From Streptomyces verrucosisporus (GTDB lineage Bacteria > Actinomycetota > Actinomycetes > Streptomycetales > Streptomycetaceae): DNA of 64,000 nt. Location: NCBI RefSeq assembly GCF_017114865.1, contig NZ_JADEYH010000009.1, positions 1-64,000 of the forward strand. The letters are read 5' to 3'. Shown here one piece after another: positions 53,029 through 60,923 of the stretch (the stretch's first letter is position 1; every line of letters starts with the position of its first letter). The notes beneath the pieces are model-generated. The model was not told the DNA's origin. It did no database searches and worked only from the letters and a program-made list of their open reading frames with translations. Position numbers and translations under genes: made by a program.

Positions 53029-53625
53029 ATGGGAACTTGGAAAACCGGGAAGCTGCGCCGGTCCGGGGTGGCGGCCCTGCTGGCCGCGGCGTTGACCGTT
53101 TCCGCCGCGGCCTGCGGTGGCGACGAAAGCGCGAAGGAGAAGGACGGGAGCCCGTCGGCGTCGAGCGAGAACCAGGGCGGGGAGAAGGGCGGCGAGGGTG
53201 AGGGCAAGACCCTGCCGGACACCAGCAAGGTGATCGCGACGCTCAAGGGCGAGGAAGGCATCGAGATGGTTCTCCACTCGGCCGTGCGGGACGCAGGCGG
53301 CTTCCTGACCGTCAGCGGCGAGTTCAAGAACACCGGAGGCAGCCGGTACACGACGTCGGTTCGGTGGAGTGGGGACGAGCAGGCGGTGGCGAGGACCGGC
53401 CGGTCGGTCGCAGCCATGACGCTTGTGGACTCCAAGGAGAAGAAGCGCTACTACGTACTGCGCGACACGGACAACCGGCCGTTGACCACTTCCGGGTACC
53501 AACCCGCCATCGACGCCGGTGAGAGCCTCCCCTTCTTCGCCCAGTTCCCGGCGCCCCCCTCGGACACCACCGAGGTCAGTCTCCAGTTCCCCGGCTTCCC
53601 CAACGCACCGATTGAGATCTCCTGA
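53029..53625 (+). CDS. putative lipoprotein of the Tad locus
   Basis: A 198-residue protein with a lipoprotein signal (GVAALLAAALTVSAAACGG) and an acidic Gly/Ser/Lys-rich linker, then a beta-rich domain (EMVLHSAVRDAGGFLTVSGE; AQFPAPPSDTTEVSLQFPGF). ATG 53029 has AAAGGAAAA upstream. The stop overlaps the OmpA-domain gene start as TGATG, a coupling that suggests the two act together at the cell envelope. Confidence 0.8.
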   Translation: MGTWKTGKLRRSGVAALLAAALTVSAAACGGDESAKEKDGSPSASSENQGGEKGGEGEGKTLPDTSKVIATLKGEEGIEMVLHSAVRDAGGFLTVSGEFKNTGGSRYTTSVRWSGDEQAVARTGRSVAAMTLVDSKEKKRYYVLRDTDNRPLTTSGYQPAIDAGESLPFFAQFPAPPSDTTEVSLQFPGFPNAPIEIS

Positions 53626-54260
53626 TGAGTGCCGTCAACTCCCGCCGCGGACGGCCCCGCAGGGGTGCGGTCGCGGTCGCTCTCACCGGAATCCTCGCGT
53701 TCGGACTGGCCGAGGCCCCGTACGCCGCCGCGGACGAGGACGACCCGTACCCGTCGGCATCGGCTTCCGTTCCCGTCGAGGTCGACGCCGCCGACCCGGA
53801 CCTGAAGCTCGCCGATGGCGCCACACTCGCAGAACCCAAGGTTCTCGACATCAAGTCCGTCGTCGAGGACCTCGACGGTGAGGAGCGCCGCGAGGACACC
53901 AACGAGGACATCAAGCTCGCGCTGCAGTCCGAGGTCCTCTTCGGCAAGGACAGCGCGGTTCTGAGCAGCGAGGCGAAGTCCCGTATCGCCGAGGTCGCCG
54001 CCGAGGTCAAGGAGCACGGGGCGACCAAGGTCCGGATCTTCGGCTTCACCGACAACCTCGGTTCCTCCGCGCACGGCGACGTGCTCTCCCGGAAGCGTGC
54101 CAACGCGGTGCACAAGTTGCTGGCCAATGATCTCGACTCGAGCGTCACCTACGAGGTCCGCGGTTACGGCGAGCAGTACCCGATCGCCGACAACAGCACC
54201 GAGGAAGGCCGCAAGAAGAACCGTCGTGTGGAGATCTCCTTCCCGCGCGGCGGGGAGTAG
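53625..54260 (+). CDS. secreted OmpA-domain protein
   Basis: A 211-residue protein with an N-terminal signal (AVAVALTGILAFGLAEAPYA) and a C-terminal OmpA-like domain: SEVLFGKDSAVLSSEAKSRI, VRIFGFTDNLGSSAHGDVLS, RKRANAVHKLLANDL and EGRKKNRRVEISFP. The TD-x8-LS-x2-RA-x2-V and NRRVEI motifs are the peptidoglycan-binding signature. In a monoderm it would bind cell-wall peptidoglycan, perhaps anchoring or gating the pilus. It ends the operon before a strong terminator. Confidence 0.88.
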   Translation: MSAVNSRRGRPRRGAVAVALTGILAFGLAEAPYAAADEDDPYPSASASVPVEVDAADPDLKLADGATLAEPKVLDIKSVVEDLDGEERREDTNEDIKLALQSEVLFGKDSAVLSSEAKSRIAEVAAEVKEHGATKVRIFGFTDNLGSSAHGDVLSRKRANAVHKLLANDLDSSVTYEVRGYGEQYPIADNSTEEGRKKNRRVEISFPRGGE

Positions 54261-54279
54261 TCCCCGAACCGGTGCCGGC

Positions 54280-54324
54280 CGCGAACCGGGTGGAGCGGAC
54301 ACCGTCCGCTCCACCCGGTTCGCG
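54280..54324. terminator. perfect 21-bp hairpin after the OmpA-domain gene
   Basis: Arms 54280-54300 and 54304-54324 are exactly complementary with a 3-nt loop. It ends the flp-to-OmpA operon and faces the convergent DUF192 gene. Confidence 0.85.
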
Positions 54325-54410
54325 CCGAGAGCCGCCCGGTGCAGGACACCCGGCCCGGGCCGCCCGCGCGGCCGGCCGGGCCGAACGACGAGAACGACGA
54401 AGGCGCCGCG

Positions 54411-54767
54411 TCAGGCCTCGACGCGCAGCCGGGCCCCCGGGCGTATGCCCCACCGCTCCATGGCCCCGGCCTCCGTCTCCAGCACATGGCGGGAACGCAG
54501 CCGGGGCGAGCCGAGGCGTCCCGGCCGCATCGTCCGTACGGCGATGACGCTCAGCCCCTTGTCCAGGTAGGCCACGTCGATCGTGAAGCGCATTCCGAAG
54601 GTGTGCACGCTCGCGCAGGGGGTGAGCAGTATCGCCCCTTCGACGCCGCTCCGGCCGAGCAGGCCCCGGGCGCGGGTCCGGTAGGAAGCCGCGATCTCCA
54701 GGGGGAGCACCGTCCCGTCCCGCCCCGCCACCGCCAACCTGCCCGTGCCGTTTCGCCATTTCGCCAT
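54411..54767 (-). CDS. DUF192 family protein
   Basis: A 118-residue protein with the DUF192 core: ASYRTRARGLLGRSGVEGAI, TPCASVHTFGMRFTIDVAYL and ETEAGAMERWGIRPGARL. No signal peptide is present. DUF192 proteins are frequent in or near Tad loci of actinobacteria; function unknown. ATG 54767 has GGGGG upstream. It diverges from the prepilin peptidase gene across about 160 bp containing promoter copy C. Confidence 0.85.
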   Translation of the reverse strand: MAKWRNGTGRLAVAGRDGTVLPLEIAASYRTRARGLLGRSGVEGAILLTPCASVHTFGMRFTIDVAYLDKGLSVIAVRTMRPGRLGSPRLRSRHVLETEAGAMERWGIRPGARLRVEA

Positions 54768-54867
54768 GGCCCCCGACCGTAGCGGAAGCCGTGGGCCGCC
54801 ACGGTGGGCGGAGACAGCGATGCGTCCACTCCCGGAGAGGGACAGCGCCCGGCCGACCGGAGACCAG

Positions 54868-54922
54868 AGGCCCGGGAGTGGGCCCCTGGGCCCATGACCG
54901 GCCGGCCGCGCGGTTCTAGAGT
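54868..54922 (+). promoter_or_regulatory. GGGCCC-triplet promoter, copy C (leaderless)
   Basis: AGGCCC (54868), GGGCCC (54880) and GGGCCC (54888) followed directly by ATG; spacings 12 and 8 bp. TAGAGT (54917-54922) starts 21 bp after the ATG and ends 7 nt before GTG 54930, so the peptidase mRNA should be leaderless. The box spans roughly -62 to -34 relative to that start. Confidence 0.7.
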
Positions 54923-54929
54923 CGGCCGC

Positions 54930-55721
54930 GTGTACGCCACCCTGATCACCGCCGCCGCCCTGTGGGGTCTCCTCGCGGGGCTCCTCGTTCCGCGCGCCGC
55001 GTACCGGTTGTCCGTCGAGCCGGGGGAGCCGTGGCGGGCCGCCTGCGCGGCGGGGCACCCCTTCGCGGGTCCCGGGCGCGGATGGCTCGGCGGCGCACGG
55101 TGCGCGGCCTGCGCGGCCTGCGCGGTGACCGTACCGGCCGGCGCCGGCTCCGGCGGGCGGACCGGCGACCGGACCGAGGACCTCGCGCCGTCCCCCGGTG
55201 TGCCCACCGTCACGGCGCTCTCCTGCGCCGCGCTCGCCGCGGCCACCGGCTTCCGCCCGGAACTCGCCGTGTGGCTGCTGTTCACACCGGTCGCGGTCCT
55301 GCTGGCCGTCGTGGACCGCAGGGTCCACCGGCTGCCCGACCACCTGACACTGCCCCTCGCCGCCGCGGTGACCGTACTGCTGGGTGCCGCCGCACTGGTG
55401 CCCGCGCACACCGGGTCATGGTCCACCGCGCTGCTCGGGGGCCTCCTTCTCGGCGGCTTCTACTTCGTGCTCTTCCTGATCAACCCCGACGGAATGGGTT
55501 TCGGCGATGTGAAGCTGGCGCTCTCACTCGGCGTCGTACTCGGCTGGTACGGGTGGGGCATCCTCTTCGCCGGGGCGTTCGGCGGTCTCCTGTTCGGCGC
55601 GGTCTACGGGATGTCGCTGGTCCTCGCCCGGCGGGCGAGCCGCAAGGCGGCCATACCGTTCGGGCCGTTCATGGTGGCGGGGGCCCTCGTGGGTCTGCTG
55701 GCGGGGGGACTGACCGTGTGA
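54930..55721 (+). CDS. A24-family prepilin peptidase
   Basis: A 263-residue aspartic protease with about seven membrane helices. The two catalytic aspartates are in LLAVVDRRVHRLPDHL and NPDGMGFGDVKLALSLG. A cytoplasmic Cys-rich loop (RCAACAACAV) resembles the zinc-binding loop of type IV prepilin peptidases. It should cleave the Flp pilin, the pseudopilins and the large pilin-like protein after their leader glycines. GTG 54930 is placed by the leaderless promoter copy C. Confidence 0.9.
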   Translation: MYATLITAAALWGLLAGLLVPRAAYRLSVEPGEPWRAACAAGHPFAGPGRGWLGGARCAACAACAVTVPAGAGSGGRTGDRTEDLAPSPGVPTVTALSCAALAAATGFRPELAVWLLFTPVAVLLAVVDRRVHRLPDHLTLPLAAAVTVLLGAAALVPAHTGSWSTALLGGLLLGGFYFVLFLINPDGMGFGDVKLALSLGVVLGWYGWGILFAGAFGGLLFGAVYGMSLVLARRASRKAAIPFGPFMVAGALVGLLAGGLTV

Positions 55722-55779
55722 ACCGGGCCGCGGTCGCGCGCGGCGCGGCGCGGCAGGGGCTATGGTGGAAACCCCCCCT

Positions 55780-55816
55780 CGGGCCGGTCCGTATCCCCCC
55801 CCCACGGACCGGCCCG
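55780..55816. terminator. 13-bp hairpin between convergent genes
   Basis: CGGGCCGGTCCGT (55780-55792) and its complement (55804-55816) flank an 11-nt C-rich loop, between the prepilin peptidase gene and the convergent aldo/keto reductase gene. Confidence 0.75.
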
Positions 55817-55863
55817 CTTCGCGTCCGGGCCCCGCCCGTCCCACTTTGCTGCGGCGGCCCTCG

Positions 55864-56907
55864 CTAGCCCTCGCTGCTGAGGGCCCAGATGTTCGCGCCG
55901 GGCGCCGAGATCGCGTAGGTGTCGATCTCCGCCAGCTCCTCCTCGGTCAGCTCCGGGCTCCGCACCGCCGCCACGTTCGCCTCCAGCTGCGCCACGCTGC
56001 TCGCGCCGATCAGCGCCGACGTCATCCGCGGATCCCGCAGTACCCAGCTCAGCGCGAGCTGGGCCAGGGTCTGGCCGCGCCGCTCGGCGATGGCGGCCAG
56101 GGCGCGCAGCCGCCCGACGACCTCCTCGGTCAGCAGGCCGGGGTCCAGGGAGGTGCCCCGTGCAGCGCGGGAGTCCTCCGGGACGCCGTCCAGGTACTTG
56201 TCGGTGAGCAGTCCCTGGGCCAGCGGGGCGAAGGAGATGCAGCCCATGCCCTCCGCCTCCAGCGTGTCCAGCAGGCGGTCGTCCTCCGTCCAGCGGTTGA
56301 TCATGGAGTAGGACGGCTGGTGGATCAGCGGTCGCACCCCCATCTCCCGCAGGATCCGCGCCGCCTCGCGCGTGCGCCGCGCGCTGTAGGAGGAGACGCC
56401 CACGTACAGAGCCTTGCCCTGGTGGACGGCGGACGCCAGCGCGCCCATCGTCTCCTCCAGCGGGGTCTCGGGATCGTAGCGGTGGGAGTAGAAGACGTCG
56501 ACGTACTCCAGGCCCATGCGCCCGAGCGAGGCGTCCAGGGAGGACAGCAGGTACTTGCGCGACCCCCACTCGCCGTACGGCCCGGGGTGCATCGGGTAGC
56601 CCGCCTTGGTGGAGATCACCAGCTCGTCGCGGTGGGGGCGGAAGTCGCGGGCGAGCAGACGGCCGAAGCCGGCCTCGGCCGCTCCGGGCGGCGGGCCGTA
56701 GTTGTTGGCCAGGTCGAAGTGGGTGACGCCCAGATCGAAGGCGCGGCGCAGGATCGCCCGCTGGGCCTCCAGCGGCTTGTCGTCGCCGAAGTTGTGCCAC
56801 AGGCCCAGCGAGATCTCCGGGAGCAGCAGTCCGCTGCGCCCGGTGCGGCGGTAGCGCATGGTGTCGTAGCGGGAGCCGTCCGGGCGGTAGGGGGGTGAGT
56901 CGTTCAT
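55864..56907 (-). CDS. aldo/keto reductase, YghZ/L-glyceraldehyde-3-phosphate reductase type
   Basis: A 347-residue (alpha/beta)8 oxidoreductase. The catalytic tetrad appears as FDLANNYGPPPG (Asp, Tyr), ISTKAGYPM (Lys) and VFYSHRYDPETP (His). The NADPH site is near GASSVAQLEANVAAVRSPEL. Conserved words such as PEISLGLWHNFGD and SRKYLLSSLDASL point to the YghZ/Kv-beta-like subgroup, which reduces methylglyoxal and L-GAP. Monocistronic; ATG 56907. Confidence 0.9.
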   Translation of the reverse strand: MNDSPPYRPDGSRYDTMRYRRTGRSGLLLPEISLGLWHNFGDDKPLEAQRAILRRAFDLGVTHFDLANNYGPPPGAAEAGFGRLLARDFRPHRDELVISTKAGYPMHPGPYGEWGSRKYLLSSLDASLGRMGLEYVDVFYSHRYDPETPLEETMGALASAVHQGKALYVGVSSYSARRTREAARILREMGVRPLIHQPSYSMINRWTEDDRLLDTLEAEGMGCISFAPLAQGLLTDKYLDGVPEDSRAARGTSLDPGLLTEEVVGRLRALAAIAERRGQTLAQLALSWVLRDPRMTSALIGASSVAQLEANVAAVRSPELTEEELAEIDTYAISAPGANIWALSSEG

Positions 56908-57187
56908 GGGCCCTGCCTATCACTGTCTTATCGCCGTTCTGTGACATTCCCGGCTCGTGCGGTCGTACGGCGTGGCAGTAAGGTGCTGAGGACCTGTCCG
57001 TCCGGTTCCTCGCGGCCCGCCCCGGCCGGGCGCGAGCCGCGGTCCCCCCCCACATCCCTCCCGGGTCCGCCCGGGCGAGAGCGCCTTGGCGGGGAGAGGG
57101 GCCACAGGGCGCCGAGGGCCGATCCGCGAGGACGCGACCGGACAGGGCCTGGTGCTCGGGACCTGCATGGAGGGGCTGAACAAACCG

Positions 57188-57985
57188 ATGCTGCAATCTT
57201 CCCGGGGACGCACCCGGTATCCCCGGTGGCTGCGCCGCCTGGTCTACAGGCTCTACGCCCACCGGGTGGAAGGGCGTCTCGACCACGAGCAGGTGCCCAA
57301 GCACATCGGCGTCATCCTCGACGGCAACCGCCGCTGGGCGCGCGCCTCCGGCGGCACGACCGAGCAGGGCCACCAGGCGGGGGCCGAGAAGATCCGCGAG
57401 ATGCTGGGCTGGTGCGCCGAGACGGACGTCGAGGTGGTCACCCTGTGGCTGCTGTCCACGGACAACCTCAGCCGGCCGGCCGAGGAGCTCAGGCCACTGC
57501 TGGGCATCATCGAGGACGCGGTGCGCGACCTGGCCTCGGACGGCCGCTGGCGGGTGCACCACGTCGGCACGCCGGACCTGCTGCCCGACCACACCCAGCG
57601 CGTGCTGAAGGACGCGGAGGAGAGCACCCGGGGCAACCGGGGCATCCTGGTCAACGTCGCCGTCGGCTACGGCGGCCGGCAGGAGATCGTGGACGCGGTG
57701 CGCTCCCTGCTCGCCGACCGGGCCGCGAGGGGCGCGACCCTGGAGGGGCTCGCGGAGGACCTCGCCCTGGAGGACATCGCCGAGCACCTGTACACGCGCG
57801 GGCAGCCCGACCCGGACCTGGTGATCCGCACCAGCGGCGAGCAGCGGCTGTCGGGCTTCATGCTCTGGCAGAGCGCCCACTCCGAGTACTACTTCTGCGA
57901 CGTGTTCTGGCCCGCCTTCCGGAAGGTGGACTTCCTGCGGGCCCTGCGCGACTACGCGGCCCGCCACCGTCGCTACGGATCCTGA
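57188..57985 (+). CDS. uppS: isoprenyl transferase (cis-prenyltransferase, UppS-like)
   Basis: A 265-residue cis-prenyltransferase. HIGVILDGNRRWARASGG carries the catalytic aspartate D45; LWLLSTDNLSRPAEEL, LVNVAVGYGGRQEIVDAVRS and DLVIRTSGEQRLSGFMLWQS are family signatures. It condenses IPP units onto an allylic diphosphate to make the polyprenyl carrier for cell-wall synthesis. ATG 57188 has GGAGGGG about 11 nt upstream; ATG 57167 is the alternative. Streptomycetes usually carry more than one such enzyme. Confidence 0.93.
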   Translation: MLQSSRGRTRYPRWLRRLVYRLYAHRVEGRLDHEQVPKHIGVILDGNRRWARASGGTTEQGHQAGAEKIREMLGWCAETDVEVVTLWLLSTDNLSRPAEELRPLLGIIEDAVRDLASDGRWRVHHVGTPDLLPDHTQRVLKDAEESTRGNRGILVNVAVGYGGRQEIVDAVRSLLADRAARGATLEGLAEDLALEDIAEHLYTRGQPDPDLVIRTSGEQRLSGFMLWQSAHSEYYFCDVFWPAFRKVDFLRALRDYAARHRRYGS

Positions 57986-58004
57986 CGGACGCGATTTTCG
58001 GCAG

Positions 58005-58040
58005 CGGCCGGTCTCCCCCGAAAGGGGGACACCGGCCGTT
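58005..58040 (+). terminator. hairpin with GAAA tetraloop after uppS
   Basis: CGGCCGGT (58005-58012) pairs with ACCGGCCG (58031-58038); after one C-C mismatch, TCCCCC pairs with GGGGGA around the stable tetraloop GAAA (58020-58023), followed by TT. It lies 19 nt past the uppS stop. Confidence 0.82.
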
Positions 58041-58287
58041 CATCGCACCGTAGGCATATGCCGGGGCATGGCGGCGGCCCCGGCAGGGAATATCCCCTCC
58101 AGGCCGGCTCCCGGCGCAGGGAGGCGGCCCCGGGAGGCCCCTTGCACACCACGGACGACCGTGCGGGCAGACGCACGCGAGGACGCGGCGGAGGGCCGGT
58201 GCCCGGCCCGTGCACGGGACCGGGACCCGGCCTCATCCCCCGCGACGCCGTCGCACCCCGACCTCTTCCGAGGGGGTAGGTCCATCC

Positions 58288-59622
58288 GTGGTGACCAGCA
58301 CCAAGCGCCGGGAAGACCGGCGCACCTACGTCATCGACACCAGCGTCCTGCTCGCCGATCCGGCGGCCGTGACCCGCTTCGACGAGCACGAGGTCGTGCT
58401 CCCGGTGGTCGTGGTCACGGAGTTGGAGGCCAAGCGCCACCATCCGGAGCTGGGCTACTTCGCCCGCCAGGCCCTCAGACGGCTGGACGAGTACCGCGTA
58501 CTGCACGGGCGGCTGGACGCCCCGATCCCGATCGGCGAGCTGGGCGGCACGCTCAGGGTCGAACTCAACCACTCGGATCCGGCGGTGCTGCCCTCCACCA
58601 TGCGCGGAGACCACGGCCGGCCGCTCGACAACGACTCGCGCATCCTGGCGGTGGCCAGGAACCTCCAGGCCGAGGGGTACGACGTCACGGTCGTCTCCAA
58701 GGACCTGCCGCTGCGCATCAAGGCCTCCTCCGTCGGCCTGCTGGCCGAGGAGTACCGGGCCGAGCTGGCCGTCACCGAGTCAGGCTGGACGGGTATGACC
58801 GAACTCGCCCTGGCGGCCGAGGACGTGGACGAACTCTTCGCCGCGGAGAGCGTGTACGTGCCCGAGGCGGCCGAACTGCCCGTGCACACCGGCCTGGTCC
58901 TGCAGTCCGAGCGCGGCAGGGCCCTGGGCAGGGTCACGCCCGAGGGGCGGATCAGGCTGGTGCGCGGTGACAGCGAGGCGTTCGGCATCCACGGGCGCAG
59001 TGCCGAGCAGCGCGTCGCGCTGGACCTGCTGCTCGACCCGGAGGTCGGCATCGTCTCGATGGGCGGCCGGGCGGGCACCGGCAAGTCCGCGCTGGCGCTG
59101 TGCGCCGGACTGGAGGCCGTGCTGGAGAGGCGGCAGCACAGCAAGGTGATGGTGTTCCGGCCGCTGTACGCGGTCGGGGGCCAGGACCTGGGCTACCTGC
59201 CGGGCACCGCCGACGAGAAGATGAACCCCTGGGCGCAGGCGGTCTTCGACACCCTCTCGGCGGTGACGACACGCGAGGTGGTCGAGGAGATCACGGCCCG
59301 CGGCATGCTGGAGGTGCTGCCGCTCACGCACATCCGCGGCCGTTCCCTGCACGACGCCTTCGTGATCGTCGACGAGGCCCAGTCGCTGGAGCGGAACGTA
59401 CTGCTGACGGTCCTCTCCAGGATCGGGCAGGACTCACGGGTCGTCCTCACCCATGACGTCGCCCAGCGCGACAACCTGCGCGTGGGGCGGTACGACGGGG
59501 TGGCCGCGGTGGTCGAACGGCTCAAGGGCCACCCGCTCTTCGCGCACATCACCCTCACCCGGTCCGAGCGGTCGCCGATCGCGGCACTGGTGACCGAAAT
59601 GCTGGAGGACGGCCGGATCTGA
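58288..59622 (+). CDS. PhoH-family ATPase with N-terminal PIN domain
   Basis: A 444-residue protein. Residues 13-155 are a PIN nuclease domain: [20 protein letters not shown] (Asp17), [16 protein letters not shown] (Glu46), [17 protein letters not shown] and [14 protein letters not shown] supply the acidic residues. Residues 230-444 are a PhoH ATPase (Walker A GRAGTGKS at 260-267; [12 protein letters not shown]). PIN-PhoH proteins act as ATP-driven RNA helicase/ribonucleases. GTG 58288 has AGGGGGTAGG 7 nt upstream. Monocistronic. Confidence 0.93.
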   Translation: MVTSTKRREDRRTYVIDTSVLLADPAAVTRFDEHEVVLPVVVVTELEAKRHHPELGYFARQALRRLDEYRVLHGRLDAPIPIGELGGTLRVELNHSDPAVLPSTMRGDHGRPLDNDSRILAVARNLQAEGYDVTVVSKDLPLRIKASSVGLLAEEYRAELAVTESGWTGMTELALAAEDVDELFAAESVYVPEAAELPVHTGLVLQSERGRALGRVTPEGRIRLVRGDSEAFGIHGRSAEQRVALDLLLDPEVGIVSMGGRAGTGKSALALCAGLEAVLERRQHSKVMVFRPLYAVGGQDLGYLPGTADEKMNPWAQAVFDTLSAVTTREVVEEITARGMLEVLPLTHIRGRSLHDAFVIVDEAQSLERNVLLTVLSRIGQDSRVVLTHDVAQRDNLRVGRYDGVAAVVERLKGHPLFAHITLTRSERSPIAALVTEMLEDGRI

Positions 59623-59637
59623 GGCGGTCCGCGAACG

Positions 59638-59681
59638 GCCCCGCGCGGCGAAGCGCAGCACCCTAGCCGTGCGGGGCTTTT
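59638..59681 (+). terminator. terminator after the PhoH gene
   Basis: GCCCCGC (59638-59644) pairs with GCGGGGC (59671-59677), followed by TTTT (59678-59681). The 26-nt interior can form a smaller hairpin. Confidence 0.7.
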
Positions 59682-59775
59682 CGCGCGCCCTTTTCCGTCC
59701 AACCGGTCGGCGAAACGGAATGTGAGCTTTCCCACGTGTCACAGAATTGCATCCACGGTTCCGTCTCCGGCAGTG

Positions 59776-59866
59776 TGTGGGTCCTGTCAGGCCCCGCATA
59801 CGGCACACGAACACCGTCCGCACCGTCCGGCGCGGACCCACAAGTCAACAGCAGCGCGCCGTATGC
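59776..59866 (+). promoter_or_regulatory. possible structured leader of the transglycosylase gene
   Basis: The 387-bp interval 59623-60009 has no gene. It contains two perfect 9-bp complementary pairs that interleave: TGTGGGTCC (59776-59784) with GGACCCACA (59834-59842), and GCATACGGC (59796-59804) with GCCGTATGC (59858-59866). Interleaving would form a pseudoknot. A further GCCCGC/GCGGGC hairpin lies near 59968-59990, just before the ribosome site. Confidence 0.4.
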
Positions 59867-60009
59867 CGCCCGAAGCACCACGCGGCCCTCCCCTGCGGGA
59901 AGGGCCGGCCGGGCCAGCGCCTCCCGTGGCCAGTACGTGGGGAGGCCCGAGCCAGGGGCACGATTGCGCCCGCGAGGTCACCTGAGCGGGCAGTGTGGAA
60001 GGAAACCGT

Positions 60010-60699
60010 GTGACTCGGATCTCGGTCCGGGGGTTCGCAGTGGCGTCCGCCACCGCGGTCACCACCGTCGGCGCCGTCGTCGGTGTGGCCTCGGGAAGTG
60101 AGCAGGGAACGGCCGAACCGGTCGAGGCCACTGCCGCTGACGCGACGCTCCTCGCCGACATACCCGCAGGCCAGCAGGCTCAGACCGCTTCCCTCACACA
60201 GCAGGCGGACAACGCCGTGGCCGCGGCCGACGCCGCGGCGAAGAAGGCCGCCGAGGAGGCGGCCCGCAAGCAGGCGGCCAAGGACGCCCAGGCCAAGAGG
60301 GAGGCGGCCGAGAAGGCCGCCGAGGAGGCGAAGAAGCGGGAGGAGGCCCGGCAGCAGGCCGCCAGCCGTTCCGCGGAGCGCACCGACTTCGCGGTGCAGA
60401 GCTCCTACACCGTCGCCGAGGTCAAGGCGATGGCCCAGCAGATCGTGGGCGGCGGCCAGTTCCAGTGCTTCTCCAGCATCATCGAGCGCGAGAGCGGCTG
60501 GAACTACAAGGCCCAGAACCCCTCCTCCGGCGCCTACGGTCTCGTCCAGGCACTGCCCGGCTCCAAGATGGCCTCGGCCGGAGCCGACTGGCAGACCAAC
60601 CCGGCCACCCAGATCAAGTGGGGCCTGAACTACATGAACGACCGCTACGGCAGCCCCTGCGGCGCCTGGGAGTTCTGGCAGGCCAACCACTGGTACTGA
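60010..60699 (+). CDS. secreted lytic transglycosylase (SLT-like)
   Basis: A 229-residue secreted protein. The signal region (ISVRGFAVASATAVTTVGAV) is followed by a long Ala/Lys/Glu helix (about 65-120, likely coiled coil or cell-wall spacer). The C-terminal lysozyme-like domain reads VKAMAQQIVGGGQFQCFSSI, with E159 in IIERESGWNYKAQNPSSGAY as candidate catalytic residue. Two cysteines (153 and 217) could pair. It would cut peptidoglycan in growth or germination. GTG 60010 has GGAAGGAAA upstream. Confidence 0.88.
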   Translation: MTRISVRGFAVASATAVTTVGAVVGVASGSEQGTAEPVEATAADATLLADIPAGQQAQTASLTQQADNAVAAADAAAKKAAEEAARKQAAKDAQAKREAAEKAAEEAKKREEARQQAASRSAERTDFAVQSSYTVAEVKAMAQQIVGGGQFQCFSSIIERESGWNYKAQNPSSGAYGLVQALPGSKMASAGADWQTNPATQIKWGLNYMNDRYGSPCGAWEFWQANHWY

Positions 60700-60923
60700 G
60701 CCGGTACCGGTCCTTCGCGCCGAGCCGCCCCCGCGGCCGCCCCGGCTCCGCCTCGCCCCCCGCCCGCCGGCGGGGGGTTTGGCATGTCTGCAAAGGAGCA
60801 ACCCTTTACCCCGGTAGCGTCGTCCCCATATGGGACGGGTCGATACGGCGGGCACGCCGGATCGGGGCGGAACGGACCATACTGGGTCCGGTCGAACAGA
60901 ACACCGGGGGCGAAGGAAGCGGC

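Noticed and set aside
59640-60009. c-di-AMP (ydaO) riboswitch before the transglycosylase gene.
   Set aside because: The conserved core sequences I know for that class were not found; only a generic structured leader is claimed.
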